From: Nesterenkonia lutea
GTDB taxonomy: Bacteria; Actinomycetota; Actinomycetes; Actinomycetales; Micrococcaceae
NCBI RefSeq assembly: GCF_014873955.1
Contig: NZ_JADBED010000001.1
Location: 2,728,001 to 2,792,000, forward strand
Length of the DNA stretch: 64,000 bases
Reading direction: 5' to 3'
The position numbers and the translations under genes are program-made. The notes under the pieces are model-generated. The model saw only the letters and a list, made by a program, of their open reading frames with translations, made no database searches and was not told the origin of the DNA. Positions 36,448 to 45,373 of the stretch are shown piece by piece (the stretch's first letter is position 1; each line of letters begins with the position of its first letter).

Positions 36448-36840
36448 TCAGCGTGGCCGTGGGTCGCCGAGGCCTGTCGGACTCTGGGCCCGCGCGACGT
36501 TCCACCCTGCGCGGACGAGCGGGATCTGCAGCGGCAGCCGGGCCAGGGTGACCGCCCGCGCTCGCGGGCTGCTCCAGAATCTCTTCACCGAGTAGATGTT
36601 CGCCGGGTAGACCGCGAGCATCAGCGCCGCCGTGCACAGCCCGCCGGTGTTCCGCGTCGCGGGAACGGCCAGCAGGACCGCGCAGCCGAGCTCGGCGACG
36701 CCGCTGGCATAGGTGACCGCGCGCCTGTTGCCCAGCTGCGGCGGAACGATCGAGTCGAAGGGGCTCGGGTGCAGAAGGTGGAGGGCTCCGGTGAAGCTGA
36801 GGAGCCCGGCCAGGGCCAGCGCCTGCTGGTCGGTGTTCAT
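36448..36840 (-). CDS. DoxX-like small membrane protein
   Basis: The 130-residue protein has four hydrophobic segments: ALALAGLLSFTGALHLL near the start, VTYASGVAELGCAVLLAVPA, and GGLCTAALMLAVYPANIYSVK, the arrangement of DoxX/DoxD-like proteins, which are often linked to redox or detoxification roles. ATG 36840 has AGGAGG 7 nt upstream, which fixes the start inside a much longer open reading that otherwise shadows the UbiA gene. Function is unproven. Confidence 0.72.
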   Translation of the reverse strand: MNTDQQALALAGLLSFTGALHLLHPSPFDSIVPPQLGNRRAVTYASGVAELGCAVLLAVPATRNTGGLCTAALMLAVYPANIYSVKRFWSSPRARAVTLARLPLQIPLVRAGWNVARAQSPTGLGDPRPR

Positions 36841-36884
36841 CTGGCTTCCTCCTGGCGGGAACGAGGGTGGGACAAGGGCGGGAA

Positions 36885-36923
36885 TGAGGGTCGATGATGA
36901 GGGTCGATGACGAGGGCTGACGA
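36885..36923. repeat. 13-bp tandem repeat (three copies)
   Basis: TGAGGGTCGATGA occurs exactly twice (36885-36897, 36898-36910), followed by a diverged third copy and a partial fourth. It lies between the divergent DoxX and UbiA genes. Confidence 0.8.
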
Positions 36924-37008
36924 CCAGGGTGACAGCACCGATCCGTGACAGCCAGTGACGACTGCGCAGTGACAGCCCGTGGTCCCCGCGCAGTGAGACA
37001 CTGATTCC

Positions 37009-37866
37009 ATGACCGGTGCTTCTCTCAGGGTGATCCGCGGGCTGTGGGGCTCCACTCATCCCGGACCCACTCTGGTGGTCACTGTACTCGCGGCGGCGCT
37101 CTCGCTCGCCGCAGGGCTGGGTCCTGGGCGGATCGGGCTGCTCACAGCCGCGGTCTTCGCCGGCCAGCTCTCGGTGGGCCTGTCCAATGACGCCTTCGAC
37201 GCCGCACGTGACCGGGCCGTGGGGCGCACCGACAAACCCATCGCGCGCGGCGAGATCAGCACATCCGCCGCATGGACGGCCGCGTTCGTCTCGCTGGCCC
37301 TCGCCCTGGCCCTCTCGGTCCCGCTGGGTCTGGGGCTGGTCGCCGCACATGCACTCTTCCTGGCCTCGGCCTGGTCCTACAACGCGGGGGTGAAGGCCAG
37401 TCCGCTGTCCATCGTGCCGTTCATCCTCGGCTTCGGCGCCTTCCCGGCCTTCGCCACTCTCGCGGCACCGGATCCCCAGCTCGCGGCGTTCTGGGCCCTG
37501 CTCGCCGGCGGTGCGCTGGGGGCCGCGATCCACCTGACCAATGTGCTGCCAGATCTCGACGACGACGCCCGCACCGGCATCTCCGGGCTGCCGCACCGGC
37601 TCGGTGCCCGGCCCTCGGCGGCGCTCGCGGCCGCTGCCGTGCTGACCGGAGCGATCGCCGTGACCGCCGGCGCGGCGCAGGGGGAGCTGGCGGAGATCCC
37701 AGCGATCTCCTGGGTATTCTTCGCACTGGAGGTCGCCGTGGTTCTGGTGACCTTCCTCCTGGCGGTGAAGGGACGCTCCGGGCGGGTGCTGTTCCGCCTC
37801 GTGATGCTGGCGGCCCTGCTCCTGGCCGCCCAGCTGGTGGCAGCCGGCGGTTCGCTCACCGGCTGA
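37009..37866 (+). CDS. UbiA-family prenyltransferase
   Basis: The 285-residue membrane protein has about eight segments and both Asp-rich motifs of the UbiA family: NDAFDAARDRAVGRTDKP (Asn60, Asp61, Asp64, Asp68) and LPDLDDDARTG (Asp182-186). It would transfer an isoprenyl chain from its diphosphate to an aromatic or phenolic acceptor with Mg2+. The convergent neighbours encode a type III polyketide synthase, a methyltransferase and a flavin hydroxylase, so the acceptor is likely their alkyl-phenol product. The box GACACT 6 nt before ATG suggests a leaderless start. Confidence 0.85.
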   Translation: MTGASLRVIRGLWGSTHPGPTLVVTVLAAALSLAAGLGPGRIGLLTAAVFAGQLSVGLSNDAFDAARDRAVGRTDKPIARGEISTSAAWTAAFVSLALALALSVPLGLGLVAAHALFLASAWSYNAGVKASPLSIVPFILGFGAFPAFATLAAPDPQLAAFWALLAGGALGAAIHLTNVLPDLDDDARTGISGLPHRLGARPSAALAAAAVLTGAIAVTAGAAQGELAEIPAISWVFFALEVAVVLVTFLLAVKGRSGRVLFRLVMLAALLLAAQLVAAGGSLTG

Positions 37867-37892
37867 GCCGCTGGCCCAGGTCGGTCGGCGAC

Positions 37893-39005
37893 TCAGGCGG
37901 CGGAGTCGAAGCCCATCGCGTAGGCGCGGGTGAAGGCGGTGCCGACGCCGGGGCCCAGCATCAGACGCACCCCCTGGCCGCGCAGCCGGTTCAGCGTCGG
38001 TGCGGCGGGCCGGCCCAGCCGCGTGTTCAGCCCGGCGAGTGCGGCGGCCCGGCGCGCGGAGCCCAGCCGCTGCTGTTCCCAACGCTGCAGGGACTCCTCT
38101 GGGGCCGATCCGGTGTTGATCCATCGGGCCAGCAGGGGCGCCAGTGTGGCGGCGTCCAACAGGCCCAGGTTCATGCCCTGGCCCCCGATCGGGCTGACCT
38201 CGTGGGCGGCATCCCCGATCACCAGCAGACGGCCGCTGCGCATTCGCGGAGCTACGAAGCGGCGCACCCCGAACCCCGTCACATCGCCGGTGACCTTCTC
38301 GCCGTGGGCCGCCAGCGTCCGTTCCATCCTGGCGGTGCGCGGCCGGGCCTCTGCGGAGGCGCGCGGGAAGTCCCAGGCGACGAAGCGTCGTCGTCGTCCG
38401 GGCAGCGGGAAGGACTCCAGCACCCCGGCCTTCTCCAGATGGACGACGGCGGTGGCCGCGTCCTCGCGGTCTGAGACCTCGGCGTCGGTCATCAGATAGC
38501 GGTCCTGGTAGGTGTGCGCCGCGGGGTTCCGGTACACCAGGTCGCGGGAGCGGGGCCCGCCGGCCAGGACCACGAGCGGGGCGCGTCGATCCCGCTGGCT
38601 GGTGCGCAGATCCACATGGTCCGCGGCGGGACAGAGCGCGCTGACCTGGACTCCGCGCTGCGGCTCCGGCGCCACTGTCGAGAGCACCTTCTCCGTGGCG
38701 GCCTGCGGAAGCGTGGCGACGAAGGGAAATCGAGTGGAGAGACGGTCGAAGCGCACGGTGCCCAGCAGTCGACCCTGGGAGCGGGCCTCGCCGCGGCCCA
38801 CCCGGACCGCGTGCTCCAGCAGGGCCTCCGTGAGCCCGGAGTCCTCCAATGCGGCGAGCACCGGGGCATGGACGCCGATGGCTCGGCTGTCCGATCCCCT
38901 CTGCTCGCGCTGCTCCAGGACCTCGACGCTGACCCCGCGGCGGAACAGCTCGCCGGCCATCAGCAGGCCCACCGGGCCTGCGCCGATCACGATGACCTCA
39001 GACAT
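37893..39005 (-). CDS. FAD-dependent aromatic hydroxylase-like monooxygenase
   Basis: The 370-residue protein starts VIVIGAGPVGLLMAGELFRRG (dinucleotide fold), has a DG-type middle region and the FAD motif GRLLVIGDAAHEVSPIGGQG near 280-300, as in PHBH-type single-component hydroxylases. It overlaps the methyltransferase gene upstream by 8 bp, so both are co-translated. ATG 39005 begins the flavin fold; the reading is open further but as a shadow. Expected role: hydroxylation of a phenolic polyketide to a hydroquinone. Confidence 0.85.
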   Translation of the reverse strand: MSEVIVIGAGPVGLLMAGELFRRGVSVEVLEQREQRGSDSRAIGVHAPVLAALEDSGLTEALLEHAVRVGRGEARSQGRLLGTVRFDRLSTRFPFVATLPQAATEKVLSTVAPEPQRGVQVSALCPAADHVDLRTSQRDRRAPLVVLAGGPRSRDLVYRNPAAHTYQDRYLMTDAEVSDREDAATAVVHLEKAGVLESFPLPGRRRRFVAWDFPRASAEARPRTARMERTLAAHGEKVTGDVTGFGVRRFVAPRMRSGRLLVIGDAAHEVSPIGGQGMNLGLLDAATLAPLLARWINTGSAPEESLQRWEQQRLGSARRAAALAGLNTRLGRPAAPTLNRLRGQGVRLMLGPGVGTAFTRAYAMGFDSAA

Positions 39006-39699
39006 GCCCGGCCCCCTGGGCCAGCAGCCGGAAGGGAGCGGGGGAGGAGACGTCCCAGTCCGGGCCCAGTGCGGAGGCCAGCTCCGCGCGCTGATAGCTG
39101 CGCCGGATCGAGCGCAGGCCGTCCGTGCGCAGGAAGGTGCCGGGAGCCAACGGGGTGATGGCCACGGAGTAGAGCCCATAGGCGAGGCGCCCGCGGGCGA
39201 TGTCCGTGTGCATCACCGTGCCCGAGCAGAGCTGACGGGAGGCGGCGGTGAACTGCTGAAGCTCGGCCGCGCTCAGGTGGTGCAGGACGTGGTTGGAGAG
39301 CACGACGTCGAAGCTCTCGCCGCGGGAGATCAGCTCATCGGCATCGGCGCAGAGGAAGCTGATGCCGGGTTCGGCCCGGGCGCGGGCAGCCTCGTGGGCC
39401 CGCGGATCCGGGTCGGCCCCGGTCCAGTCCACCGCGATGCCGTCGCGGGCCGCCAGCTCGGCCAGGCGGGCGAGGACGTCACCACCTCCGGAGCCGAGAT
39501 CCAGCACGCGGGCCGGCCGGTCGAGGCTGGTCAGGATGCCGCGCAGCCGACGGCGGTAGATCAGGTCCCAGCCGGAGATCAGGCGGTTGACCAGTCCGAA
39601 CCGGCGCAGGGTCGCGTTCAGGCGCTGTGGATCGCAGTTCGGGTCATCCATGAGCTCGAGCAGCTGCTCGTCGCGACGGGAGAGGTTCACCGGGGTCAT
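38998..39699 (-). CDS. SAM-dependent methyltransferase (class I)
   Basis: The 233-residue enzyme has motif I VLDLGSGGGDVLARLAELA near 65-85, the acidic loop GADPDP, and the post-motif SNHVLHHLSAAEL. ATG 39699 is preceded by GCGGTGA at a suitable distance; GTG 39708 is an alternative. It lies just downstream of the type III polyketide synthase stop (12 bp) and overlaps the hydroxylase, forming a tight operon. It probably O-methylates the polyketide phenol. Confidence 0.83.
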   Translation of the reverse strand: MTPVNLSRRDEQLLELMDDPNCDPQRLNATLRRFGLVNRLISGWDLIYRRRLRGILTSLDRPARVLDLGSGGGDVLARLAELAARDGIAVDWTGADPDPRAHEAARARAEPGISFLCADADELISRGESFDVVLSNHVLHHLSAAELQQFTAASRQLCSGTVMHTDIARGRLAYGLYSVAITPLAPGTFLRTDGLRSIRRSYQRAELASALGPDWDVSSPAPFRLLAQGAGHV

Positions 39700-39711
39700 G
39701 GGATTCACCGC

Positions 39712-40794
39712 TCAGGAGATCTTGTGCAGCAGGGCAGACTCCACGGTGAGTCCGGGACCGAAGGCGAGCGCCGCGATGGGCCCGGAGACGTCAGGGTCCT
39801 CCAGCAGCCGGCGCAGAATGAAGAGCAGCGTCGCGCTGGACATGTTTCCGTTCTCGCGCAGCACCGCGCGGGAGGCACTCAGCGCGGTGGACTCCAGGCC
39901 CAGGCCGGTCTCCACCCGGTCCAGGACGCTGCGCCCCCCGGGGTGCACCGCCCAGGCCGCGGGGGCGTCGGCCTCTCCGAGGAAGCGGTCGACGGCGGCG
40001 CGGATCTCGCGTCCGATGATGCGTGGGACCTCGGCCGAGAGGGTCATGTTGAAGCCGTGATCGCCGATGGTCCAGACCATGTCGGACTCTCCCTCGCTGG
40101 TCAGGGCTGTGGCGAAGCGCTCCAGGCGGATCCCGCCGGCCCGACCGACGGCGTCGTCGGAGGTCACCACCGCCGCCGCGGCCCCATCGGCGAAGACCGA
40201 GGCGGCGACGATCTGCTCCGCATCGGCGGTGTCGCGGATGTGCAGCGAGCACAGCTCCACGCAGACCACCAGCACCACCGCCCCAGGCTGGGCGGCGGTG
40301 ATCTGCGAGGCCGCCCGCAGTCCTGGCAGCGCCGCGGCGCAGCCCATGAACCCGAGGTGGCTGCGCTCCACCGTCTCCGGCAGCCCGAGGTCCCGGATCA
40401 GCCGGTAGTCCAGGCCGGGAGCGAAGAATCCCGTGCAGGAGACCGTGACGACGTGGGTCACCTGGCTGGGCATGATGTCTCCCTGGGCGAGGGCGCTGCC
40501 GGCAGCCTCGGCCGCGAGCACAGGGGCAGCGCGGCGGTAGAGATCATTGCGCGTGCCGGTGGTGGGGGAGAGCAGGGTGGCGCCCTCGCCGATGAACTCT
40601 CCGTCGGGGGTGCCGGCGAGACCCGACAGCACGGTGTGGCGCGTCTCGATGCCAGCGGCGTCGAAGGCGGCGCCGATCAGCCGACGCGTCAATCTGCTGG
40701 CGTCGGGCTGCTCAGCGAAGAAGGCGCGCAGGTCCTGCTGCGGGACCGATGTCGCCGGCAGTGCGGTGCCGATTGAGGTGATGCGCGCGGGCAT
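39712..40794 (-). CDS. Type III polyketide synthase (chalcone-synthase superfamily)
   Basis: The 360-residue protein is a complete type III PKS with the Cys-His-Asn triad: Cys120 in HVVTVSCTGFFAPG, His284 in WAVHPGGRSV and Asn317 in LRENGNMSSATLLF. It would extend an acyl-CoA starter with malonyl-CoA and cyclise it to an alkyl resorcinol or pyrone. ATG 40794 begins the family N-terminus (MPARITSIGTALP) with TTTAGT 6 nt upstream. It leads the operon with methyltransferase and hydroxylase. Confidence 0.92.
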   Translation of the reverse strand: MPARITSIGTALPATSVPQQDLRAFFAEQPDASRLTRRLIGAAFDAAGIETRHTVLSGLAGTPDGEFIGEGATLLSPTTGTRNDLYRRAAPVLAAEAAGSALAQGDIMPSQVTHVVTVSCTGFFAPGLDYRLIRDLGLPETVERSHLGFMGCAAALPGLRAASQITAAQPGAVVLVVCVELCSLHIRDTADAEQIVAASVFADGAAAAVVTSDDAVGRAGGIRLERFATALTSEGESDMVWTIGDHGFNMTLSAEVPRIIGREIRAAVDRFLGEADAPAAWAVHPGGRSVLDRVETGLGLESTALSASRAVLRENGNMSSATLLFILRRLLEDPDVSGPIAALAFGPGLTVESALLHKIS

Positions 40795-40840
40795 GTCACC
40801 ACTAAACCATGACGGCGAAGATTTGGTCGGCTGAGCCTCG

Positions 40841-41380
40841 CTACGCCGTCTCGGGGTGCTCATCGGAGAAGGCGGAGGACTGCATCCCGGTGATGTAGGC
40901 CGCCTGGTTGACGTGCGCCACGGCGTCCAGGGAGATGCTGACCAGCCGCGCCGAGCGCGTCACCGGGGGGTCCCACTGCTCATCGATGACCTCGGTCAGG
41001 TCGGCTTCGTCCAGCGAGTCGAGGTAGGTCAGCTGGGCCTGGACCGCGGCGCGCAGGTGCTCCAGCAGCAGGTCGGTGTCCTCGACGTGGATCTGGCGGG
41101 CCTGGCTCCCGCTGTGGCCAAGACCCATGTCGTGATCCTCGAGTCCGAGGCTGAACCGTGCGTCGAAGCCCTGGGCGGTCCACGCCGGTTCCGTCCCGGA
41201 GAGCGCGGCGATCTGCTCATCGATCTCGCGGGCGGAGTGCCACAACAGCCAAGCGATGGAATTGTCATGATGCGGGTGCGCGTTCACCAGCTCCGGCGTC
41301 AGCGCCGGGCGCAGGGCCCGGGCCTCATCGAGAGGACGCTGGGCGATGTCTCTGAGAATGTCGAGGCTGCTCATGGACAT
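40841..41380 (-). CDS. DinB-superfamily four-helix protein
   Basis: The 179-residue protein shows the DinB/mycothiol-dependent fold: NAHPHHDNSIAWLLWHSAREIDEQI holds two of the metal-binding His residues and AVAHVNQAAYITGM the third. Members are metal-dependent thiol transferases in mycothiol-containing actinobacteria, or of unknown role. It lies 46 bp before the type III PKS on the same strand and may share its transcript. Confidence 0.75.
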   Translation of the reverse strand: MSMSSLDILRDIAQRPLDEARALRPALTPELVNAHPHHDNSIAWLLWHSAREIDEQIAALSGTEPAWTAQGFDARFSLGLEDHDMGLGHSGSQARQIHVEDTDLLLEHLRAAVQAQLTYLDSLDEADLTEVIDEQWDPPVTRSARLVSISLDAVAHVNQAAYITGMQSSAFSDEHPETA

Positions 41381-41528
41381 ACATTACATTCTGAATAACT
41401 CCACCATGCCTCTCACATGGTGAGAAAGTTGTGTGTTTCAATTGACGCCGGACACGGAGGACACCCCGTGTCTCCGGCCGCCGCAGCACCCCGCCGACGG
41501 TCGCCCATCACTCGCAAGGACTTGAATC

Positions 41529-43163
41529 ATGGCATCAGCTGGACAGCGGCGCCGCGTGCTCAGCGCGGTCGGCCTCACGGCATCGCTCGCACTCGTGCTC
41601 GCAGCATGCGCCGAGACGGAGAACATCGACGGTGGAGGCGACTCGGAAGATTCCGGGGGCAGCATCGCCATCGGAACCACTGACGTGGTCACATCCCTGG
41701 ACCCTGCCGGTTCTTATGACAACGGCTCCTTCTCCGTGCAGAACCAGGTCTATCCATTCCTGATGAACACCCCCTATGGCAGCCCGGACGTCGAGCCGGA
41801 CATCGCCGAGTCCGCGGAGTTCACCGAGCCCACGCAGTACACCGTCACGCTGAAGGAGGGTCTGACCTTCGCCAACGGCAACGAGCTGACCTCCTCCGAT
41901 GTGAAGTTCACCTTCGACCGCCAGCTGGAGATCGCCGATCCCAACGGACCGTCCTCCCTGCTCTACAACCTGGACAGCGTCGAGACCCCGGATGACCAGA
42001 CCGTGGTCTTCAACCTCAACAGCGAGGACGACCAGACGTTCCCGCAGATCCTCTCCTCGCCGGCAGGCCCGATCGTGGATGAGGATGTCTTCTCCGCCAC
42101 CGAGCTGACTCCCTCCGAGGAGATCGTCGAGGGCGACGCGTTCGCCGGGCAGTATGCGATCACGGATTACACCGAGAACGAGCTGATCCGCTACGAGGCC
42201 TTCGAGGACTACCAGGGTCTGCTCGACCCGGCGGAGACCGACGTCGTCACCGCGCAGTACTTCACCGAGGAGACCCAGCTCAAGCTTGCAGTGCAGGAGG
42301 GCGACATTGATCTGGCCTTCCGCAACCTGAGCCCCACCGACCTCGGTGACCTGCGTGAGGACGAGAATGTCACCGTCCATGACGGCCCCGGCGGCGAGAT
42401 CCGCTACATCGTCTTCGACTTCAACACGCAGCCCTTCGGTGCCGAGACCGAGGACGCCGACGAGGAGCAGGCCCTGGCCGTGCGCCAGGCAGCGGCGAGC
42501 CTGCTGGACCGCGAGGCGCTGAGCGAGGAGATCTACCAGGGCACCTACACCCCGCTGTACTCCTACGTCCCTGAGGGCCTGACCGGTGCTGTCGAGCCGC
42601 TGCGTGAGATGTACGGCGACGGCGAGGGCGGCCCGGATGCCGAGGCTGCTGCCAGCGCGCTGGAGGAGGCCGGTGTCGAGACACCGGTCGAGCTGAACCT
42701 GCAGTACAGCCCGGATCACTACGGCAACTCCTCGGATGAGGAATACGCCATGATCGAGAGCCAGCTGGAATCCGATGGTCTCTTCGAGGTCAACCTGCAG
42801 TCCACGCTGTGGGACACGTACAACTCGGAGCGCGTCGAGGGCGTCTACCCGGCCTACCAGCTCGGCTGGTTCCCGGACTACTCGGATGCAGACAACTACC
42901 TCGCCCCGTTCTTCCTGGAGGACAACTTCCTCGTCAACGGCTACTCCAACCAGGAGGTCAACGACCTCATCCTGGAGCAGGCCAGCACCTCCGACGAGGC
43001 AGAGCGCACCTCCATGATCGAGGAGGCCCAGGAGCTGGTGGCAGAGGATCTCTCCACGCTGCCGTACCTCCAGGGTGCACAGGTCGCGGTCTCGGGCACT
43101 GACATCAGCGGCGTGACGCTGGATGCGTCCTTCAAGTTCCGCTACGCCTCGCTGACCCGCTGA
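41529..43163 (+). CDS. Peptide/solute ABC transporter substrate-binding lipoprotein (family 5)
   Basis: The 544-residue protein has a lipoprotein signal peptide with lipobox LAAC (Cys27), then an SBP family 5 fold: TDVVTSLDPAGSYDNG, LKEGLTFANGNELTSSDVKF and AYQLGWFPDYSDADNYLAPF. It is anchored outside the membrane and delivers oligopeptides or related solutes to the permeases encoded next. The protein is very acidic. AAGGA precedes ATG by 8 nt. It is the first gene of a four-gene dpp/opp-like operon. Confidence 0.92.
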   Translation: MASAGQRRRVLSAVGLTASLALVLAACAETENIDGGGDSEDSGGSIAIGTTDVVTSLDPAGSYDNGSFSVQNQVYPFLMNTPYGSPDVEPDIAESAEFTEPTQYTVTLKEGLTFANGNELTSSDVKFTFDRQLEIADPNGPSSLLYNLDSVETPDDQTVVFNLNSEDDQTFPQILSSPAGPIVDEDVFSATELTPSEEIVEGDAFAGQYAITDYTENELIRYEAFEDYQGLLDPAETDVVTAQYFTEETQLKLAVQEGDIDLAFRNLSPTDLGDLREDENVTVHDGPGGEIRYIVFDFNTQPFGAETEDADEEQALAVRQAAASLLDREALSEEIYQGTYTPLYSYVPEGLTGAVEPLREMYGDGEGGPDAEAAASALEEAGVETPVELNLQYSPDHYGNSSDEEYAMIESQLESDGLFEVNLQSTLWDTYNSERVEGVYPAYQLGWFPDYSDADNYLAPFFLEDNFLVNGYSNQEVNDLILEQASTSDEAERTSMIEEAQELVAEDLSTLPYLQGAQVAVSGTDISGVTLDASFKFRYASLTR

Positions 43164-43178
43164 TCTGTCGACCCGCTG

Positions 43179-43200
43179 ATGCTGCCGGTCTGGGCAGCGT
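43179..43200 (+). promoter_or_regulatory. Intercistronic hairpin after the binding-protein gene
   Basis: GCTGCC (43181-43186) pairs with GGCAGC (43193-43198) around a 6-nt loop, extended by two weaker pairs. Such hairpins between the binding-protein and permease genes often stabilise or partly terminate the transcript, raising binding-protein levels. Confidence 0.5.
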
Positions 43201-43232
43201 CGCATGAGAAATTCTGAGAGAAGAGGACCAGC

Positions 43233-44315
43233 GTGACCATCGCTGACACAGCAACGGCTCCGGCCGCCGCCGCCACCGGAAAGACATCCGGGGGCGGCGG
43301 TCTGGGCCGCTACATCCTGGTGCGGTTTCTGCTGATCATCCCCACCGTGTTCATCCTGGTGACGCTGGTCTTCTTCCTCATGCGGGTGGTCGGTGACCCG
43401 ATCTCCGCCTCGGTGGGAGGTCGGCTGACCCCCGACCAGCTCAACGCCCGCCTTGCCGAGGCCGGGTACGACCGGCCCGTGCTGGTGCAGTACTTCGAGT
43501 ACATCGGCCAGATCTTCACCGGAGACTTCGGCCGCACCCTCACGGACAATCGTGAGATCAGCGAGATCCTGGTGACCTACGGCACCGGAACTCTCGAGCT
43601 GGTCATCTACTCCCTGATCGTCGCGCTCGCGGTCGGCATCCCGCTGGGACGCTTCGCCGCCTACCGCCGCGATCAGATCCCGGATGCGCTGCTGCGGATC
43701 TTCGCGATCCTCTGCTACGCCACTCCTGTCTTCTTCGCCGCCCTGCTGCTGAAGCTCGTCTTCTCCGTCTGGCTCGGCTGGTTCCCGCTGGGCGGCCGGG
43801 CGAGCACGAGCACCCAGCTGGTGCTCGACCGGATCTCGGGCTCCACGGGGATCAACATCATCGACGCGCTGCGCACCGGGCGGTGGGACCTCATCTCGGA
43901 TGTGCTGGCACACGCGGTGCTGCCCGCCGTCGCCCTGGGTCTGCTCACCGCCGGAGTGTTCCTGCGGCTGGTGCGGACCAACCTCATCGGCACTCTCTCC
44001 ATGGACTATGTCGACGCCGCCCGCTCCCGCGGAGTGCGCGAGGGCCGGCTGCTGCGCAAGCACGCGTACAAGCCGGCGCTGATCCCGATCATCACGGTCA
44101 TGGGCATGCAGATTGCGCTGATGCTCGGCGGCGCCATCCTGACCGAGACGGCGTTCGGCTGGCGCGGGCTGGGCTTCCAGCTCGCCCAGTATCTCGGCGC
44201 CCGCGACTTCGTGGCCGTGCAGGGGATCGTGGCGCTGCTCGCCGTGATCGTCGCGCTGACCAACTTCGCCGTGGACGTCCTCGCCGCGCTGATCGACCCG
44301 AGAGTGAGGTACTGA
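43233..44315 (+). CDS. Peptide ABC transporter permease, DppB type
   Basis: The 360-residue protein starts at GTG with AGAGGA upstream. An N-terminal membrane segment (RYILVRFLLIIPTVFILVTL) and periplasmic loop with LNARLAEAGYDRPVLVQY are followed by the permease core with the EAA-type loop DYVDAARSRGVREGRLLRKH. Partner of the DppC-like protein two bases downstream. Confidence 0.92.
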   Translation: MTIADTATAPAAAATGKTSGGGGLGRYILVRFLLIIPTVFILVTLVFFLMRVVGDPISASVGGRLTPDQLNARLAEAGYDRPVLVQYFEYIGQIFTGDFGRTLTDNREISEILVTYGTGTLELVIYSLIVALAVGIPLGRFAAYRRDQIPDALLRIFAILCYATPVFFAALLLKLVFSVWLGWFPLGGRASTSTQLVLDRISGSTGINIIDALRTGRWDLISDVLAHAVLPAVALGLLTAGVFLRLVRTNLIGTLSMDYVDAARSRGVREGRLLRKHAYKPALIPIITVMGMQIALMLGGAILTETAFGWRGLGFQLAQYLGARDFVAVQGIVALLAVIVALTNFAVDVLAALIDPRVRY

Positions 44316-44317
44316 CC

Positions 44318-45373
44318 ATGTCTGTTCCCACTGATGACCATTCCTCCGTCCCGGAACCTGTGGAGGGCTCCGGCGCGGAGGCCGATCCCCTCGTGACCGG
44401 CCAGGCCCGCCAGCGTGAGCCGCGCTGGAAGCGGCTGCCCGTGGTCTGGCAGCTGCGCCGCAGCACCGGACTGCAGCGCGGCATGCTCGTCGCCGGGCTG
44501 GTGCTCTGTGCCGTGTTCATCCTCGCGGCGGTGCTTGCTCCGCTGATCGCCCCCTACGGCTTCAACCAGCTCTCCGACGCCGAGGGCACCTTCCCCCGCC
44601 AGGCCGAGCCTTCGTCCCAGTTCTGGTGGGGAACCACCGTCGGCGGCTATGACGTCTTCTCCCGGGTCGTCTGGGGTGCCCAGACCGCAGTGCTGACCGT
44701 GGTGCTCGCCGTCGTCCTCTCGATCTTCCTGGGCATCGCACTGGGTCTGATCTCGGGCTACCTCGGCGGCTGGCTGGACCGGATCCTGGTCACCATCGCC
44801 GACGCCATCTACGCCTTCCCCTCGCTGCTGCTGGCGATCGTGGTCTCCATCGTGATCTCCGGCGGCGAGTCCGGATTCATCAGCGGCATCCTGGCGGCGG
44901 CCATCTCGATCACCGTGGTCTTCGTGCCGCAGTACTTCCGCGTGGTGCGTGCCGAGACGGTGCGGCTCAAGGCGGAGCCCTTCGTGGAATCTGCTCGCGT
45001 GCTGGGAGCGTCCACGCCGCGGATCCTCTCCCGGCACGTGCTGCGCAACGCCACCCGGTCTCTGCCGCTGATCGTCACGCTCAACGCCTCCGAGGCGATC
45101 CTCACCCTCGCCGGGCTGGGGTTCCTCGGCTTCGGCATCAACCCCACGGCGGCCTCCGAGTGGGGCTATGACCTCAATCGGGCGATCTCCGACGTCGCCG
45201 GCGGGATCTGGTGGACCGGTGTCTTCCCGGGCGCCGCCATCGTCCTGCTGGTCCTCGGCATCACACTTGTCGGTGAGTCGCTCAACGATCTCTCCGATCC
45301 TCGTCTGCGGATCCGGCGCCGCCCCAAGCGCGTGCCCCGGCGCACCGCCACGGTCATGAAGGGAGCGGCGTGA
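44318..45373 (+). CDS. Peptide ABC transporter permease, DppC type
   Basis: The 351-residue protein has a polar N-terminus (about 45 residues), six membrane segments and the EAA loop FVESARVLGASTPRILSRHVLRN (in part). ATG 44318 lies after GTGAGG and 2 bp after the DppB stop; a longer reading to 43883 is a shadow of dppB. Its stop overlaps the start of the ATPase gene (ATGA). Confidence 0.92.
   Translation: MSVPTDDHSSVPEPVEGSGAEADPLVTGQARQREPRWKRLPVVWQLRRSTGLQRGMLVAGLVLCAVFILAAVLAPLIAPYGFNQLSDAEGTFPRQAEPSSQFWWGTTVGGYDVFSRVVWGAQTAVLTVVLAVVLSIFLGIALGLISGYLGGWLDRILVTIADAIYAFPSLLLAIVVSIVISGGESGFISGILAAAISITVVFVPQYFRVVRAETVRLKAEPFVESARVLGASTPRILSRHVLRNATRSLPLIVTLNASEAILTLAGLGFLGFGINPTAASEWGYDLNRAISDVAGGIWWTGVFPGAAIVLLVLGITLVGESLNDLSDPRLRIRRRPKRVPRRTATVMKGAA

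Noticed and set aside
36841..38124. A reverse-strand extension of the DoxX-like protein to 558 residues
   Set aside because: It shadows the UbiA gene on the other strand; AGGAGG before ATG 36840 defines the real start.
41400..41528. Riboswitch or leader RNA before the peptide-binding protein gene
   Set aside because: Short stems exist (CTCAC/GTGAG, GACACGG/CCGTGTC), but no known riboswitch core is recognisable.
41535..44063. An 842-residue reverse-strand reading frame opposite the peptide transporter
   Set aside because: It mirrors the binding protein and permease genes, is Val/Gly/Glu/Asp-rich in the way antisense frames of GC-rich genes are, and has no start signal or domain.
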